Source of the DNA: Mycobacteriaceae bacterium
Lineage (GTDB): Bacteria > Actinomycetota > Actinomycetes > Mycobacteriales > Mycobacteriaceae
DNA: 64,000 bases
Reading direction: 5' to 3'
Assembly (NCBI GenBank): GCA_019245755.1
Contig: JAFARC010000082.1
Location: 62,001 to 126,000 of the forward strand
Numbering within the stretch: the stretch's first letter is position 1; every line of letters begins with the position of its first letter. The position numbers and the translations under genes were made by a program. Shown here piece after piece: positions 50,255 to 58,809 of this stretch. Under the pieces are notes generated by a model. The model was not told the DNA's origin. It was given only the letters and a program-made list of their open reading frames with translations, and searched no databases.

Positions 50255-51955
50255 CTACGACACCCGTCGGCGAAGTTCGGCGGAGCCGAGCGCCTGACGG
50301 AATAATGGGCCCACCAGATGGCTCAACTGGTCAAGCCGCGGGATCGTGGCGTGCGCCGCGGTGCCGAACACCCGCTGTAGCTCGTGGGCATCGGTGCCGG
50401 CGCCGATCGTGAGGCACAGGCAGCCGGTTCCCCGGCGGTGCGCCTCGGCGAGGGCGCGACGGGCGTCGGCGGCGCCGTACACGCGTTCGTAGCCGTGGTC
50501 ATAGGCAAGGCCGTCGGACAGCACCACAAGCAGCCGGCGAGGCGTGCCGCCGTGGCGCTCCAACACCGCCGTGCCGTGGCGGATCGCCGCGCCCAGCCTC
50601 GAGTACGCGCCGGGTGTCAGGCCGCGCAGACGTCGCATCGCCAGCACGTCGATGTGGTCGTTGAAGCGCTTGACCGGCATTAATTGCACGGCAAAGCGCC
50701 CGTGTGAACGAAACGCATACAGGGCTACTCGGTCTCCCAGGTCATGGAGCGTGACGGTAAGGGCGGCGGCCGCCGACAGCTGTTGCTCGTGCACGGTCTG
50801 GCCGACATTGCCCGGTTCGGCCACCGAGCCCGAGGTGTCGAGCAGGATCAGCACCGCCAGGTCACGCCGCAGCCGCGGATTGTCGAGGTAGACGGCATCA
50901 TCGGGCGCCGACCCGGCCATGACCTCCACTTGGGCCTCGACCGCGGCGTCAATGTCGATGTCGTCGCCCTGAGACTGGCGGTGACAACGCTGGGGGCCCA
51001 TGCCGAGGCGCGCCAGCGGCCGACGCAACCCATATCCGTTCATCGCGCCCAGCGACGTGTCCTCGGCCTTGGGGCGCGGCTGTACCTCGTAGACCGTGCA
51101 CCAATCGGGCCGATAGCGCCGTCGGTGACTGTCCCACTCGGGGTATGTGGTCGCGTGCGGGTCGCCGGTGTGTTCTGCAAAAGCGTCCGCCTGCGCGGTC
51201 GAGGACACGGCGGCGGCGCCGCGGATGCCAGAGCGGGCCCGGTGGGTGGGCGCGTCGGCGCCCGGCGGTCCGCCGTCACCCAGTGAACGCACCACGCTGA
51301 GCATCTTCTGGAGAAATTTGCCCAGTGCGCCCCCTCCTCCCACCGGACTGGAGAAGATGTCGAGGGCGTCGCCGCCGTCGTCGTCTTCGTCGATATCGCT
51401 CAGCACCGCGTCGCGCCGGCGGCGCGGAATATGCTCACCCGCCGAAGCTGAATCGCCGGTGCGTGTGCCGGCTCCCAGCAGTTTGCGGGCGTGGATGACC
51501 CCAAAGCTTGCCGGCGGGCTGGGGACCGTCTCCCGGCTGAGCGCCACCGCCAGCGATGCGATGGGCGAATCGGTGCGACGAGCGACGTCCGAGTCGATCA
51601 TCGAGCGCACCATCGGCGGCAGCAGCTCGTCGTTGGCTGCCAGCGCCCGGTGCCCTTCCACGGCCAGGTATCGCCTAGCCACTCCCGGGCGCCCCCTGAA
51701 CCTGCGCACGACCGCCTGCTCGAGGCTTCCGGCCGCGAGCAGCGAGGCCTGGACAGAAAGCGTTGCGATCTGCTCTTCCGGATCGGCCTCGGCGTCGACG
51801 TAGACTGTGCGGCCATCCGTCCAGGCCGGCTCGCTTGATTCGACCGGGGCCACCTGCAGGGACGCGCCGGCCAGCGCCGAGGCAAGCAGGTCAAGCCGCT
51901 TCAACCCCCTGTTCCCATCGTCGCTACGATCCGTCGTCAACGCGTCCTGCTGCAT
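50255..51955 (-). CDS. VWA-domain protein, CbbO/NorD-like
   Basis: A 566-residue protein. The C-terminal von Willebrand A domain has a MIDAS motif LLDTSGSVAE, with later VVLSDGLAY and TIGAGTDAHEL. The N-terminal half is helical and acidic in the middle (DIDEDDDGGD), typical of NorD/CbbO proteins that act with a MoxR ATPase. The ATG at 51955 (MQQDALTTD) is chosen because the ORF start at 52099 runs into the divergent acyl-CoA dehydrogenase gene and its promoter. It is divergent from that gene across a motif B site. Confidence 0.9.
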   Translation of the reverse strand: MQQDALTTDRSDDGNRGLKRLDLLASALAGASLQVAPVESSEPAWTDGRTVYVDAEADPEEQIATLSVQASLLAAGSLEQAVVRRFRGRPGVARRYLAVEGHRALAANDELLPPMVRSMIDSDVARRTDSPIASLAVALSRETVPSPPASFGVIHARKLLGAGTRTGDSASAGEHIPRRRRDAVLSDIDEDDDGGDALDIFSSPVGGGGALGKFLQKMLSVVRSLGDGGPPGADAPTHRARSGIRGAAAVSSTAQADAFAEHTGDPHATTYPEWDSHRRRYRPDWCTVYEVQPRPKAEDTSLGAMNGYGLRRPLARLGMGPQRCHRQSQGDDIDIDAAVEAQVEVMAGSAPDDAVYLDNPRLRRDLAVLILLDTSGSVAEPGNVGQTVHEQQLSAAAALTVTLHDLGDRVALYAFRSHGRFAVQLMPVKRFNDHIDVLAMRRLRGLTPGAYSRLGAAIRHGTAVLERHGGTPRRLLVVLSDGLAYDHGYERVYGAADARRALAEAHRRGTGCLCLTIGAGTDAHELQRVFGTAAHATIPRLDQLSHLVGPLFRQALGSAELRRRVS

Positions 51956-51972
51956 CCCATACCACCGCGCGA

Positions 51973-52001
51973 GTTTGACCAAATATCTGTTCCAGGGTAG
52001 A
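51973..52001 (+). promoter_or_regulatory. Motif B promoter between VWA and acyl-CoA dehydrogenase genes
   Basis: TTGACC, 17 bp, TAGAGT, reading toward the GTG at 52045, 43 bases from the -10 box. Core GACCAAATATCTGTTC. The 90-base divergent gap holds this one site, so it may control both directions. Confidence 0.85.
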
Positions 52002-52044
52002 GTTCTGGCTTGGCCGCAGTCAATGTTATGAAGTTGACGGGAAC

Positions 52045-53202
52045 GTGGATTTCTCATATCCGGCGCGGGCGGAGCAGTTCCGCAAACAGCTGCATGCATG
52101 GCTGGCCAGCAATTTGACCGACGAGGTGGTGGCGGCCGGGCGTCGCGGCAGCAGCGAGGATGCCGCGTTCGAAACGCTGCGCGCGTGGAACTCGGCGATG
52201 GCCGACGCTGGTTGGGTGGCCGTGAGCTGGCCGCAGCGGTACGGCGGGCGCGGTGCCACGGTGCTCGAGCAACTGGTGTACGCCGAAGAGACCACTCGCG
52301 CTCGCGCCCCCCTTCCGCTGAACGTGATCGGGATGAACAATATCGCGCCGGCGATCATGCAATACGGGAACGAGTCTCAAAAGCGCAGGCTACTGCCCCG
52401 GATGATCCGGGCAGACGACATCTGGTGCCAGGGGATGTCGGAGCCCGAGGCCGGATCCGACCTCGCCTCGTTGCGCACCGGCGCGAAGGTCGACGGCGAC
52501 AACTTCATCGTCAACGGCCAAAAGATCTGGACCTCGCTCGGGCACCGCGCGAACTGGTGTCAGCTGTACGTGCGCACCGATCCAAAAGCAGCCAAGCACA
52601 AGGGCATCTCCTGTCTGATCGTCGACATGGCACTGCCCGGCATCGAGGTCCGCCCGCTGGTCACCCTCAACGGCGACGCCGACTTCGCCGAGCTGTTCTT
52701 CAACGATGTGCGCGTGCCGGCGCACGCGCTGCTGGGCCCGCTCAACGCGGGGTGGCAGGTCGCCACCACCACGCTGCGCCACGAACGGGCCGGGGCGGCG
52801 CGCCTGTATGCAGAAATGCAGGTACGGCTGGAGGATCTGGTGGCAGACCTGGCAGGCAATCGGATCGACGGCCTCCGCCCGCTCGACGATCCCACCACGC
52901 TGCGGCGCCTCGGCGAAATAGCCGTGCAAATCAAATATCTGGAGGTGCTGTGCCAGAGGTCGATCTCCGCGACGATCCACGGCGGCGATCCGCTGGCATC
53001 GGCCAGCCTGGCCAAGACGGTGTGGGGTGAGATCGGCCAAGACATCGCCGCGCTGGCTTTTGACGTGCTCGGACCGCACGCTGCCCACGGCCGGTGGGGC
53101 CAATACCGCCTGACGTCGCGCTCGCTGACCATCGCGGGGGGCACGACGCAGATCAACAAGAACATCACCGCTCAGCGGGTCCTCGGGTTGCCCCGCGGAT
53201 GA
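52045..53202 (+). CDS. Acyl-CoA dehydrogenase, subunit without the catalytic Glu
   Basis: A 385-residue FadE-type protein. N-terminal and middle domains are normal (SWPQRYGGRGATVLEQLVY, CQGMSEPEAGSDLASLRT, VNGQKIWTSLGHRANW). At the place where most ACADs carry the catalytic Glu, the sequence reads LGPHAAHGRWGQYRL. It ends IAGGTTQINKNITAQRVLGLPRG. The next gene overlaps by four bases and has a Glu in its equivalent loop, so the two probably form an alpha2beta2 dehydrogenase like those of mycobacterial sterol degradation. The start is the GTG at 52045. Confidence 0.92.
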   Translation: MDFSYPARAEQFRKQLHAWLASNLTDEVVAAGRRGSSEDAAFETLRAWNSAMADAGWVAVSWPQRYGGRGATVLEQLVYAEETTRARAPLPLNVIGMNNIAPAIMQYGNESQKRRLLPRMIRADDIWCQGMSEPEAGSDLASLRTGAKVDGDNFIVNGQKIWTSLGHRANWCQLYVRTDPKAAKHKGISCLIVDMALPGIEVRPLVTLNGDADFAELFFNDVRVPAHALLGPLNAGWQVATTTLRHERAGAARLYAEMQVRLEDLVADLAGNRIDGLRPLDDPTTLRRLGEIAVQIKYLEVLCQRSISATIHGGDPLASASLAKTVWGEIGQDIAALAFDVLGPHAAHGRWGQYRLTSRSLTIAGGTTQINKNITAQRVLGLPRG

Positions 53203-54326
53203 ACCTCGAGCTGACCGATGAGCAGGTGGCCCTGCGCGGCACCGTCCGGCGCTTCCTCGCCGAGAAGGCGTCTATCCCCGGGCATGTGCGCCCGCTGCTC
53301 GACGACCCGACGGGAACGACGGATGCGGTGTGGCGCGGGCTGGCCGGCCTCGGCACAACGGGGCTACTCGTCCCCCAGGAATACGACGGCGCCGGGATGA
53401 CGATGGTCGAGGCCGGCATCGTCGCCCAGGAGCTTGGTGCTGCGCTTCACCCCGGGCCGTGGATTTCCACCGCGGTGGTCGCGCCGCGGGCATTGGCACG
53501 GCTGGGCGTCGACGGCACGGCCGCCACGCTGTGGGCCGGGATCGCCGACGGCTCCACGATCGCCACAGTGGGTCCCCTCAGCGGCGGGTGGCCGACCGCC
53601 GCCGAGCGCGGCGACGGCACCGTGCTCAGCGGCGAGATCCGGTCCGTCCCGGACGCGGCCGCCGCCCACGTCATGCTGGCGTTGGCTCGCGATAGCGTCG
53701 GCGCGGCGCTTGTCGGGGTGGACATGTCGGCGCCGGGCATCGTCGTGGCGCCGGAGGCCGGTGTCGACGGCACGCGCAAAGAGTTTCGGGTGACATTCGA
53801 GGGTGCGCCGGCTCGGCGTCTCGCCACCCCGTCGCCCGACGCGGTCGCGGCGCTCATCGACGACGTGCTTGTGGCCAGGGCGGCCGACGCGCTGGGCGCG
53901 GCTACGGCGGTGCTGGGTTTGGTGATCGAGTACGCCAAAGTGCGGCGCCAATTCGGTCAGCCCATCGGTTCATTTCAGGCGGTCCAGCACCTGTGCGTGG
54001 ATATGTACGAAACGGTCGAGCTGGCCCGTGGCGGTGTGCTTCACGCGCTGTGGGCTGCCGACCGCGGCGACGCTTACGAGCGGCATTTGGCCGCGGTGCG
54101 GGCGAAAGCCTACGCCGGGCGGCTGGCCACCGTCGGCGACACCGCGATCCAGGTCCTCGGCGGTATCGGTTACACCTGGGAGCACGACGCGCACCTGTAC
54201 CTCAAGCGCCTACTGAGCTGGAACGCGTTCCTCGGCGGACCGGACCGCTACCTGCGGGAGGTCGGCGCATCGCTGAGCAGGTCCGGTTTTCATCAAGAAC
54301 TTAAAGGGGGATGTGGGCGTCGGTAG
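53199..54326 (+). CDS. Acyl-CoA dehydrogenase, second subunit
   Basis: A 375-residue FadE-type protein, ATGA overlap with the first subunit. VPQEYDGAGMTMVEAGIVAQELG is typical of the N-terminal domain, YAKVRRQFGQPIGSFQAVQHL of the C-terminal domain, and GIGYTWEHDAHLYLKR contains the expected catalytic Glu. FAD-binding residues may be shared with its partner. The pair should form an unsaturated acyl-CoA on a bulky substrate. A strong stem-loop lies about 80 bases past the stop. Confidence 0.92.
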   Translation: MNLELTDEQVALRGTVRRFLAEKASIPGHVRPLLDDPTGTTDAVWRGLAGLGTTGLLVPQEYDGAGMTMVEAGIVAQELGAALHPGPWISTAVVAPRALARLGVDGTAATLWAGIADGSTIATVGPLSGGWPTAAERGDGTVLSGEIRSVPDAAAAHVMLALARDSVGAALVGVDMSAPGIVVAPEAGVDGTRKEFRVTFEGAPARRLATPSPDAVAALIDDVLVARAADALGAATAVLGLVIEYAKVRRQFGQPIGSFQAVQHLCVDMYETVELARGGVLHALWAADRGDAYERHLAAVRAKAYAGRLATVGDTAIQVLGGIGYTWEHDAHLYLKRLLSWNAFLGGPDRYLREVGASLSRSGFHQELKGGCGRR

Positions 54327-54408
54327 GTCATCGAGCAGTGTCACCAACGCCGGCATCTTCACCAGCCGGCTTTCTCAAAGTGATCAAGCCTGAGCTGGTG
54401 GTGCCGAC

Positions 54409-54447
54409 GGTGGCTTTTCGCAAGTCGAACTTGCGATTTCAGCCACC
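54409..54447 (+). terminator. Stem-loop downstream of the acyl-CoA dehydrogenase pair
   Basis: GGTGGCT pairs with AGCCACC and, inside, CGCAAG pairs with CTTGCG around the loop TCGAA; unpaired TTT and ATTTC lie between the two stems. It has no long T tract after it, so it may be an intrinsic terminator of the mycobacterial kind or a protective hairpin. Confidence 0.55.
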
Positions 54448-54504
54448 AGAACTATTCGGCCTGCGCCGCTACCCCGCGACGCGCGCGGCAGGTCTGGTAG
54501 CCTC

Positions 54505-54520
54505 AAACATATATTTGGTT
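54505..54520. promoter_or_regulatory. Motif B site upstream of the double-TetR gene
   Basis: AAACATATATTTGGTT, equal to the reverse of the motif B core except at its two ends. It lies about 260 bases before the regulator start. If real, it suggests autoregulation. Confidence 0.65.
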
Positions 54521-54777
54521 ACAGCGACAACGTTTACGGGAGAGGGTGACCGAGAGAAAATCGGTCTGCAGCTTGGCCGGGCGACTGCAGTACACCACTG
54601 CCATCTCAGTCGTGAGGATCGCGGACCGTAGAATTTCGATTGGCGTCACTTTCCACGATCATGAGAAAGTGCAATTCAGGTTGACGAATACACGACGGGA
54701 GTCGATGGCCGTGCAGAAGGCGTCCGGCTTGTGCAGCTATCCCGGAGCGTACGCGTCTGAAGCGTTGCAGCACTCGC

Positions 54778-56175
54778 ATGTCCAATGCTGAAGCGTTGAG
54801 ACCCGGCCAACCCACGCGGTCGGCCCGAACCTCGACGCGGCGGAACCTCCGTCCGGGCAACACCGACGATGAGGATCGGCTCGCCGGCGCCGACGCCGAT
54901 TCCACCCGCCGCAGCGAGATTCTCCAGACTGCGGCATCGCTGATCGCCGCCTCGGGCCTGCGCACGTCACTGCAGGAGATCGCCGACGCCGTAGGCATTC
55001 TCCCCGGAAGCTTGTATCACCATTTCGAATCCAAAGAGCTAATCCTCGTCGAGCTGATGAGGCGGTACCACGCTGATTTGGATCGCATCGCCGAAATCGC
55101 GATCAGCCGCTTAGACGAACCCGACTCCCGACCCGTTGCCGACCAAATTATCGAACTCGGCACGGCGATCGCCGAATGTGCCGTGAGACATCGCGCCGCC
55201 CTGCAGATGTCTTTTTATGAGGGGCCCAGCACCAGTCCCGAACTGACGGGATTAGCGCAACGGCGCCCGACAGCGATCATCGAGGCGATGCTGCAAACGT
55301 TGCGCGCCGGCAGGTGGAGTGGCTACATCGGGTCAGACATCGATCTGCCCACCCTCGCCGACCGTATTTGCCAGACGATGCTGCAAGTCGGGCTCGACAT
55401 CATCCGGCGCAACAGCCCGACAGACCAGGTGGCCACGCTGCTGTGCCGCATCATCTTGGACGGACTAGCGAGCCGGCCGCCTAACGACGCTGAGTTGGAT
55501 CGGTCTGGCGCGCTCAAAGCAGCCGACGAGGCCATCCAGACGTGGACCGACGACAGCGAAGCCGATCCTCATGACAAGGCCGCCCATATCCGTGCGGTGG
55601 CCAGAGTCGAGTTCGGTCGCCGGGGATATGAGGTCACCACGGTCAGGGACATCGCGTCCGCAGCGGGACTGGGCACCGGCACCGTGTACCGGTCGATTGG
55701 CTCAAAAGACGAGCTTCTGGCCTCGATCATGCGGTCGTTCGGCAGGAAAGTGGCGGCCGGGTGGATCAGTGTGCTGCGCTCGGAGGCCACACCCGTCGAA
55801 AAGCTGGACGCGCTGAGTTGGGTAAATATCAATGCGCTGGATCAGTTCGCCGACGAGTTCAGGATCCAGCTGGCCTGGATGCGCCAGTCGCCTCCGGACA
55901 CGCCCAACCCAGGCTGGTCCTTCACGACGCGGGTGCGGCAGATGAAATCGCTGTTGTCCGAGGGAATGCGCTCCGGCGAGATACGCATCGACGGACCATC
56001 CAACGAAGTTTTGTCTCGGTGCGTGATCGCCGTGCAATGGATTCCGGAGAATATCCTTCAGGAGTTGGGAACCCGTAATTCGCTGATCCACGTCCGCGAC
56101 ACCGTTTTGCGGGGAGTCACCGCACGCAGCGGACCCGGCCAGTCCGGCGTCGGGCTCAAGACCATCAAGAAATGA
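54778..56175 (+). CDS. Transcriptional regulator with two TetR-type domains
   Basis: A 465-residue protein with two TetR DNA-binding domains in one chain. The first spans about residues 43-100 (TRRSEILQTAASLIAASG, SLQEIADAVGILPGSLYHHF, ESKELI); the second about 262-323 (AHIRAVARVEFGRRGYEV, TVRDIASAAGLGTGTVYRSI, GSKDELL). Each is followed by a helical ligand-type segment. Normal TetR proteins have one such domain and dimerise. The N-terminal 40 residues are Arg-rich and unusual. Nearby motif B sites with partial palindromy are plausible targets. Confidence 0.93.
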   Translation: MSNAEALRPGQPTRSARTSTRRNLRPGNTDDEDRLAGADADSTRRSEILQTAASLIAASGLRTSLQEIADAVGILPGSLYHHFESKELILVELMRRYHADLDRIAEIAISRLDEPDSRPVADQIIELGTAIAECAVRHRAALQMSFYEGPSTSPELTGLAQRRPTAIIEAMLQTLRAGRWSGYIGSDIDLPTLADRICQTMLQVGLDIIRRNSPTDQVATLLCRIILDGLASRPPNDAELDRSGALKAADEAIQTWTDDSEADPHDKAAHIRAVARVEFGRRGYEVTTVRDIASAAGLGTGTVYRSIGSKDELLASIMRSFGRKVAAGWISVLRSEATPVEKLDALSWVNINALDQFADEFRIQLAWMRQSPPDTPNPGWSFTTRVRQMKSLLSEGMRSGEIRIDGPSNEVLSRCVIAVQWIPENILQELGTRNSLIHVRDTVLRGVTARSGPGQSGVGLKTIKK

Positions 56176-56335
56176 CCCCCATGCTGGCGGCGTGGGTTTG
56201 GGGCGCCTACCGCCGGAGCACCCATGTCGAGGCCCGATCGTGAACACTGGCGTCCCCTAGCGCTCAACCGAACGTTGTGCCGTGTGCGGTAGGACTGCTC
56301 GCCTCCGCTGACAGCGTCTTCGCGGCAGCGGTCCT

Positions 56336-56364
56336 TTCGCCAAACATATGGTCCTGACTAGAGT
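56336..56364 (+). promoter_or_regulatory. Motif B promoter of the SDR gene
   Basis: TTCGCC, 17 bp, TAGAGT, 38 bases before the ATG at 56403. From CCAAA to TAGAG it aligns base by base with the site at 51.97 kb (CCAAACATATGGTCC against CCAAATATCTGTTCC). Confidence 0.8.
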
Positions 56365-56402
56365 GCGTCTGGTGGTCTACCCGACGGTTTGGGAGGGGTG
56401 CA

Positions 56403-57248
56403 ATGGTGGCTAGCATCGAGCAGTTCCGCTACGACGGTAAGCGGGCGCTTGTGGTGGGTGGTGCTACCGGAATGGGGGCGGCAGCGGCCCAAACGGCAGC
56501 GGCGCTGGGCGCCGAGGTCGTGGTAATGGACTGCGCGCCGGTGACGTACGACGTAGCCGACGCAGTGAACGTCGACCTCACGGATCCTGGTTCCATCGAT
56601 GCGGCGCTCGATGAACTCGACGGACCGATCGATGCACTCTTTTCCGCGGCTGGTGTTGCTGGTGGGCCTGATCTGATGAAAGTCAACTTCATCGGTCACC
56701 GCTACCTCATCGAGCGGCTGCTGAGCGCTGGGCACCTGCCCCGCGGCTCGGCGATCTGCTTCATCTCGTCGGTTGCCGGCATCGGCTGGGAGAATGATCT
56801 GCCTCGGCTGCAGGAGTTCTTGGCGACGCCCGACTACGAGGCGGCCAACGCGTGGGTTTCCGACCACGAGGCCGAGGGCATCATCCACTACGGCTTTTCC
56901 AAGCAGGCCATCAACGCCTACGTGGCGACGCAGGCGTATCCGTTGTTGAGGCTGGGTGTGCGTATCAACGCGATCTGCCCCGGTCCCACCGATACGCCGC
57001 TGGCCCGCGCCAACGCCGACCTGTGGCTATCGTTCGCTCAGGATTATCGCGATGCCACTGGCTGCGACGTCCATACGGCCGAGCAAATGGGCAACGTCAT
57101 GGTGTTCCTCAACAGCGCGGCGGCCTGCGCCATCAGCGGGGTCACCTTGCTGGTTGACAACGGTCACGTGATGTCGTCGCTGACGGGATCGTATGCGCCT
57201 GGTAAGCCCCTCATCGACCTCATCATGGGCCGCGTATCGCTACCTTAA
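56403..57248 (+). CDS. SDR oxidoreductase, steroid/bile-acid dehydrogenase-like
   Basis: A 281-residue SDR. The nucleotide motif is VVGGATGMGAAAA, NAG is changed to FSAAGVAGG, and the catalytic residues lie in ISSVAGIGW and YGFSKQAI. The long YEAANAWVSDHEAEG loop and the C-terminal NAICPGPTDTPLA, VFLNSAAACAISGVTLLVD text resemble 3-alpha-hydroxysteroid dehydrogenase/carbonyl reductases. GGGAGGGG precedes the ATG. It is the last gene of the motif B set. Confidence 0.93.
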   Translation: MVASIEQFRYDGKRALVVGGATGMGAAAAQTAAALGAEVVVMDCAPVTYDVADAVNVDLTDPGSIDAALDELDGPIDALFSAAGVAGGPDLMKVNFIGHRYLIERLLSAGHLPRGSAICFISSVAGIGWENDLPRLQEFLATPDYEAANAWVSDHEAEGIIHYGFSKQAINAYVATQAYPLLRLGVRINAICPGPTDTPLARANADLWLSFAQDYRDATGCDVHTAEQMGNVMVFLNSAAACAISGVTLLVDNGHVMSSLTGSYAPGKPLIDLIMGRVSLP

Positions 57249-57631
57249 GCCGCTCAGCACACCGCATGGTGGGGCACCGTGACTACAGCTCACGTGAACT
57301 GAGCAGCCGGGAGCGGCCTGCGCCACATCGGGAATGGGCTTCACGACGCGCATCTTCCAATTGATCGCGACGCATTCCAGCCGCGGCAACGCGTCGCACA
57401 CATGCGGGGATTCCACGCGGCGGCCCCGTTCGGGTACACCCAACCCGGAACCCGAAGGGCACTAGAACCGATCGCCGGACGTGAGTCGGTGATCAGGCTG
57501 CGCCATCGGCCGATTGGCAATTCCGATTGGCCAATGCCGATTGGCAATAGGGGCTCAACGGCGTCTGGAGCGACCTACGCTGATGGTTCAGAATGAGCTG
57601 GCGAGAAGCGGACCCTGACGGAGGGCGGGAC
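57249..57631. other. Gene-free region with short repeats
   Basis: A 383-base stretch between the SDR and the small secreted protein. Only a cluster of three 12-13 base repeats near 57.53 kb stands out. The overlapping ORFs in three frames show no domain and no conserved start, and are taken as chance. Confidence 0.6.
57510..57548 (+). repeat. Three near-identical CCGATTGGCAAT repeats
   Basis: Copies at 57510 and 57537 are CCGATTGGCAAT; the middle one (57523) has an extra C and so contains the palindrome ATTGGCCAAT. They lie about 85 bases before the next gene and are spaced 13-14 bases apart, which places them on nearly the same side of the helix only for alternate copies. Confidence 0.85.
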
Positions 57632-58012
57632 ATGAAAATCATGGCTGTGGTCGTGTTGGGTTGCGGGCTCTTGGCCGCGCCGGTGATCGGTGCCGGTCCT
57701 GCGTCGGGCGAGCCGTCGTCGTGTGATGGCGCGGGCTGCGTCCCGTACGTGGCGCAGAATGTCACGGCGGGCGCGCAGTGCTCGGCTCGCACCCGGTACG
57801 ACTTCGGCCTGGACTCGTCGGGCGCCACGTTGATCTGCGCTTCGGTAGGCAAATGGGCACCGACCAGAGCCTTGACCGGTGTCCGGCCCCTAGGGGCGCC
57901 ATGCTATGGAAGCGCAGGTTCGGCACAGTCACCCGACGGCCTGCCGATGACCTGCAATGGGTGGGGCTGGACCGGCAACTACCCCGACATGTACGCCGCC
58001 ACCGCGGCTTGA
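57632..58012 (+). CDS. Small secreted cysteine-containing protein
   Basis: A 126-residue protein with a signal peptide (MKIMAVVVLGCGLLAAPVIGAGPASG, cleavage near ASGEP) and five to six cysteines in the mature part (SSCDGAGC, GAQCSA, LICASVG, APCYGSAG, MTCNGWGW), so disulfides are likely. GGAGGGCGGG lies upstream of the ATG. No domain of known function is recognised. It is a type common in mycobacterial secretomes. Confidence 0.8.
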   Translation: MKIMAVVVLGCGLLAAPVIGAGPASGEPSSCDGAGCVPYVAQNVTAGAQCSARTRYDFGLDSSGATLICASVGKWAPTRALTGVRPLGAPCYGSAGSAQSPDGLPMTCNGWGWTGNYPDMYAATAA

Positions 58013-58180
58013 GATCAGAGACTGCGCATCCGGCGGATCACACGGGTGAACCGGCGACAACGCGTGTGTGACGGTTTCGGGTTCCAGGCCGGAAGACCGG
58101 CACACCCAACAGGGGGTGGTGGACGACGGTCCGCGGCTATTCCGCAACTGAAACTTCCAGTGGAAAACCGCTATTGGGCG

Positions 58181-58753
58181 TTATGCCGGATTTTTTTGGA
58201 ACCAGTCGAGCACCTGCCCGGCGTGCGTGTTCGGCGGGAAGACGGGATAAAAGACGTGCTCAACTGTCCCGTTATTGACGATCAACGTCAGGCGTGAATA
58301 CAGGCGGCTGTGGCCCGGTGCCGCGAATGTCGGGAGGTCGAGGACATCGGCCACGGTGAACTCGGGGTCGGAGAGCATTTGAAACGGCAGGTGCAGCCGC
58401 TCGACAACTTCGGCCTGATACGGCGGAGACTGGCTTGACATCCCGTAGATTTCGGCGGCCCCGGCTTGATGTAGTTCGTCGTAGTGGTCCCGAAAGCTAC
58501 ACGCTTCGGTGGAGCAACCACGCGCGCCGGGAATCGAGTCCCATCCGTCGGGAAGGTCGACACCGGGTTGGCCCGTGAGCGGATACAGATAAATGACGGT
58601 ACGCCCCGCGGGCAGAGCGGCGAGGTCGACACGGTTACCGTCGCTGGTGGACAAGACGACTCTGGGCATTGGCAGTCCCGGCAAGTGCGCCGCGCGACCA
58701 TCGTCTTCGGGCACAGGGAGATCGGCCGGCAAAGTCGTGTAGTCCTCCGACAT
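58181..58753 (-). CDS. Peroxiredoxin (BCP/AhpC-TSA-like)
   Basis: A 190-residue thioredoxin-fold peroxidase. GARGCSTEACSFRDHYDEL places Cys near residue 80 as the likely peroxidatic Cys with a second at 85, as in BCP proteins. The Thr three residues before it in most members is Ala. The rest (VIYLYPLTGQPGVDLPDGW, IYGMSSQSPPYQAEVVERLHLPF) fits. It should reduce organic hydroperoxides, perhaps useful beside P450s and Rieske enzymes. The ATG at 58753 is chosen over the ORF start at 58768. Confidence 0.9.
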   Translation of the reverse strand: MSEDYTTLPADLPVPEDDGRAAHLPGLPMPRVVLSTSDGNRVDLAALPAGRTVIYLYPLTGQPGVDLPDGWDSIPGARGCSTEACSFRDHYDELHQAGAAEIYGMSSQSPPYQAEVVERLHLPFQMLSDPEFTVADVLDLPTFAAPGHSRLYSRLTLIVNNGTVEHVFYPVFPPNTHAGQVLDWFQKNPA

Positions 58754-58809
58754 GGTGACACCCTCCATTTGTGCGGTTCGTGCGCGGCGGCCAGTCAGAC
58801 ACTCGGGGT

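Larger units (their letters stand above)
54327..54777. other. Gene-free region before the double-TetR gene
   Basis: A 451-base gap with a stem-loop near 54.43 kb and a motif B site near 54.51 kb. ORFs in it (54311-54631 and 54546-54791 on the plus strand) have no recognisable domain; the second starts with a GTG next to GGGAGAGG and overlaps the regulator start, so a small leader peptide is possible but not supported. Confidence 0.6.

Noticed and set aside
54311-54791. Two plus-strand ORFs before the TetR gene
   Set aside because: No recognisable domain, odd composition, and they overlap a terminator-like stem-loop or the regulator start.
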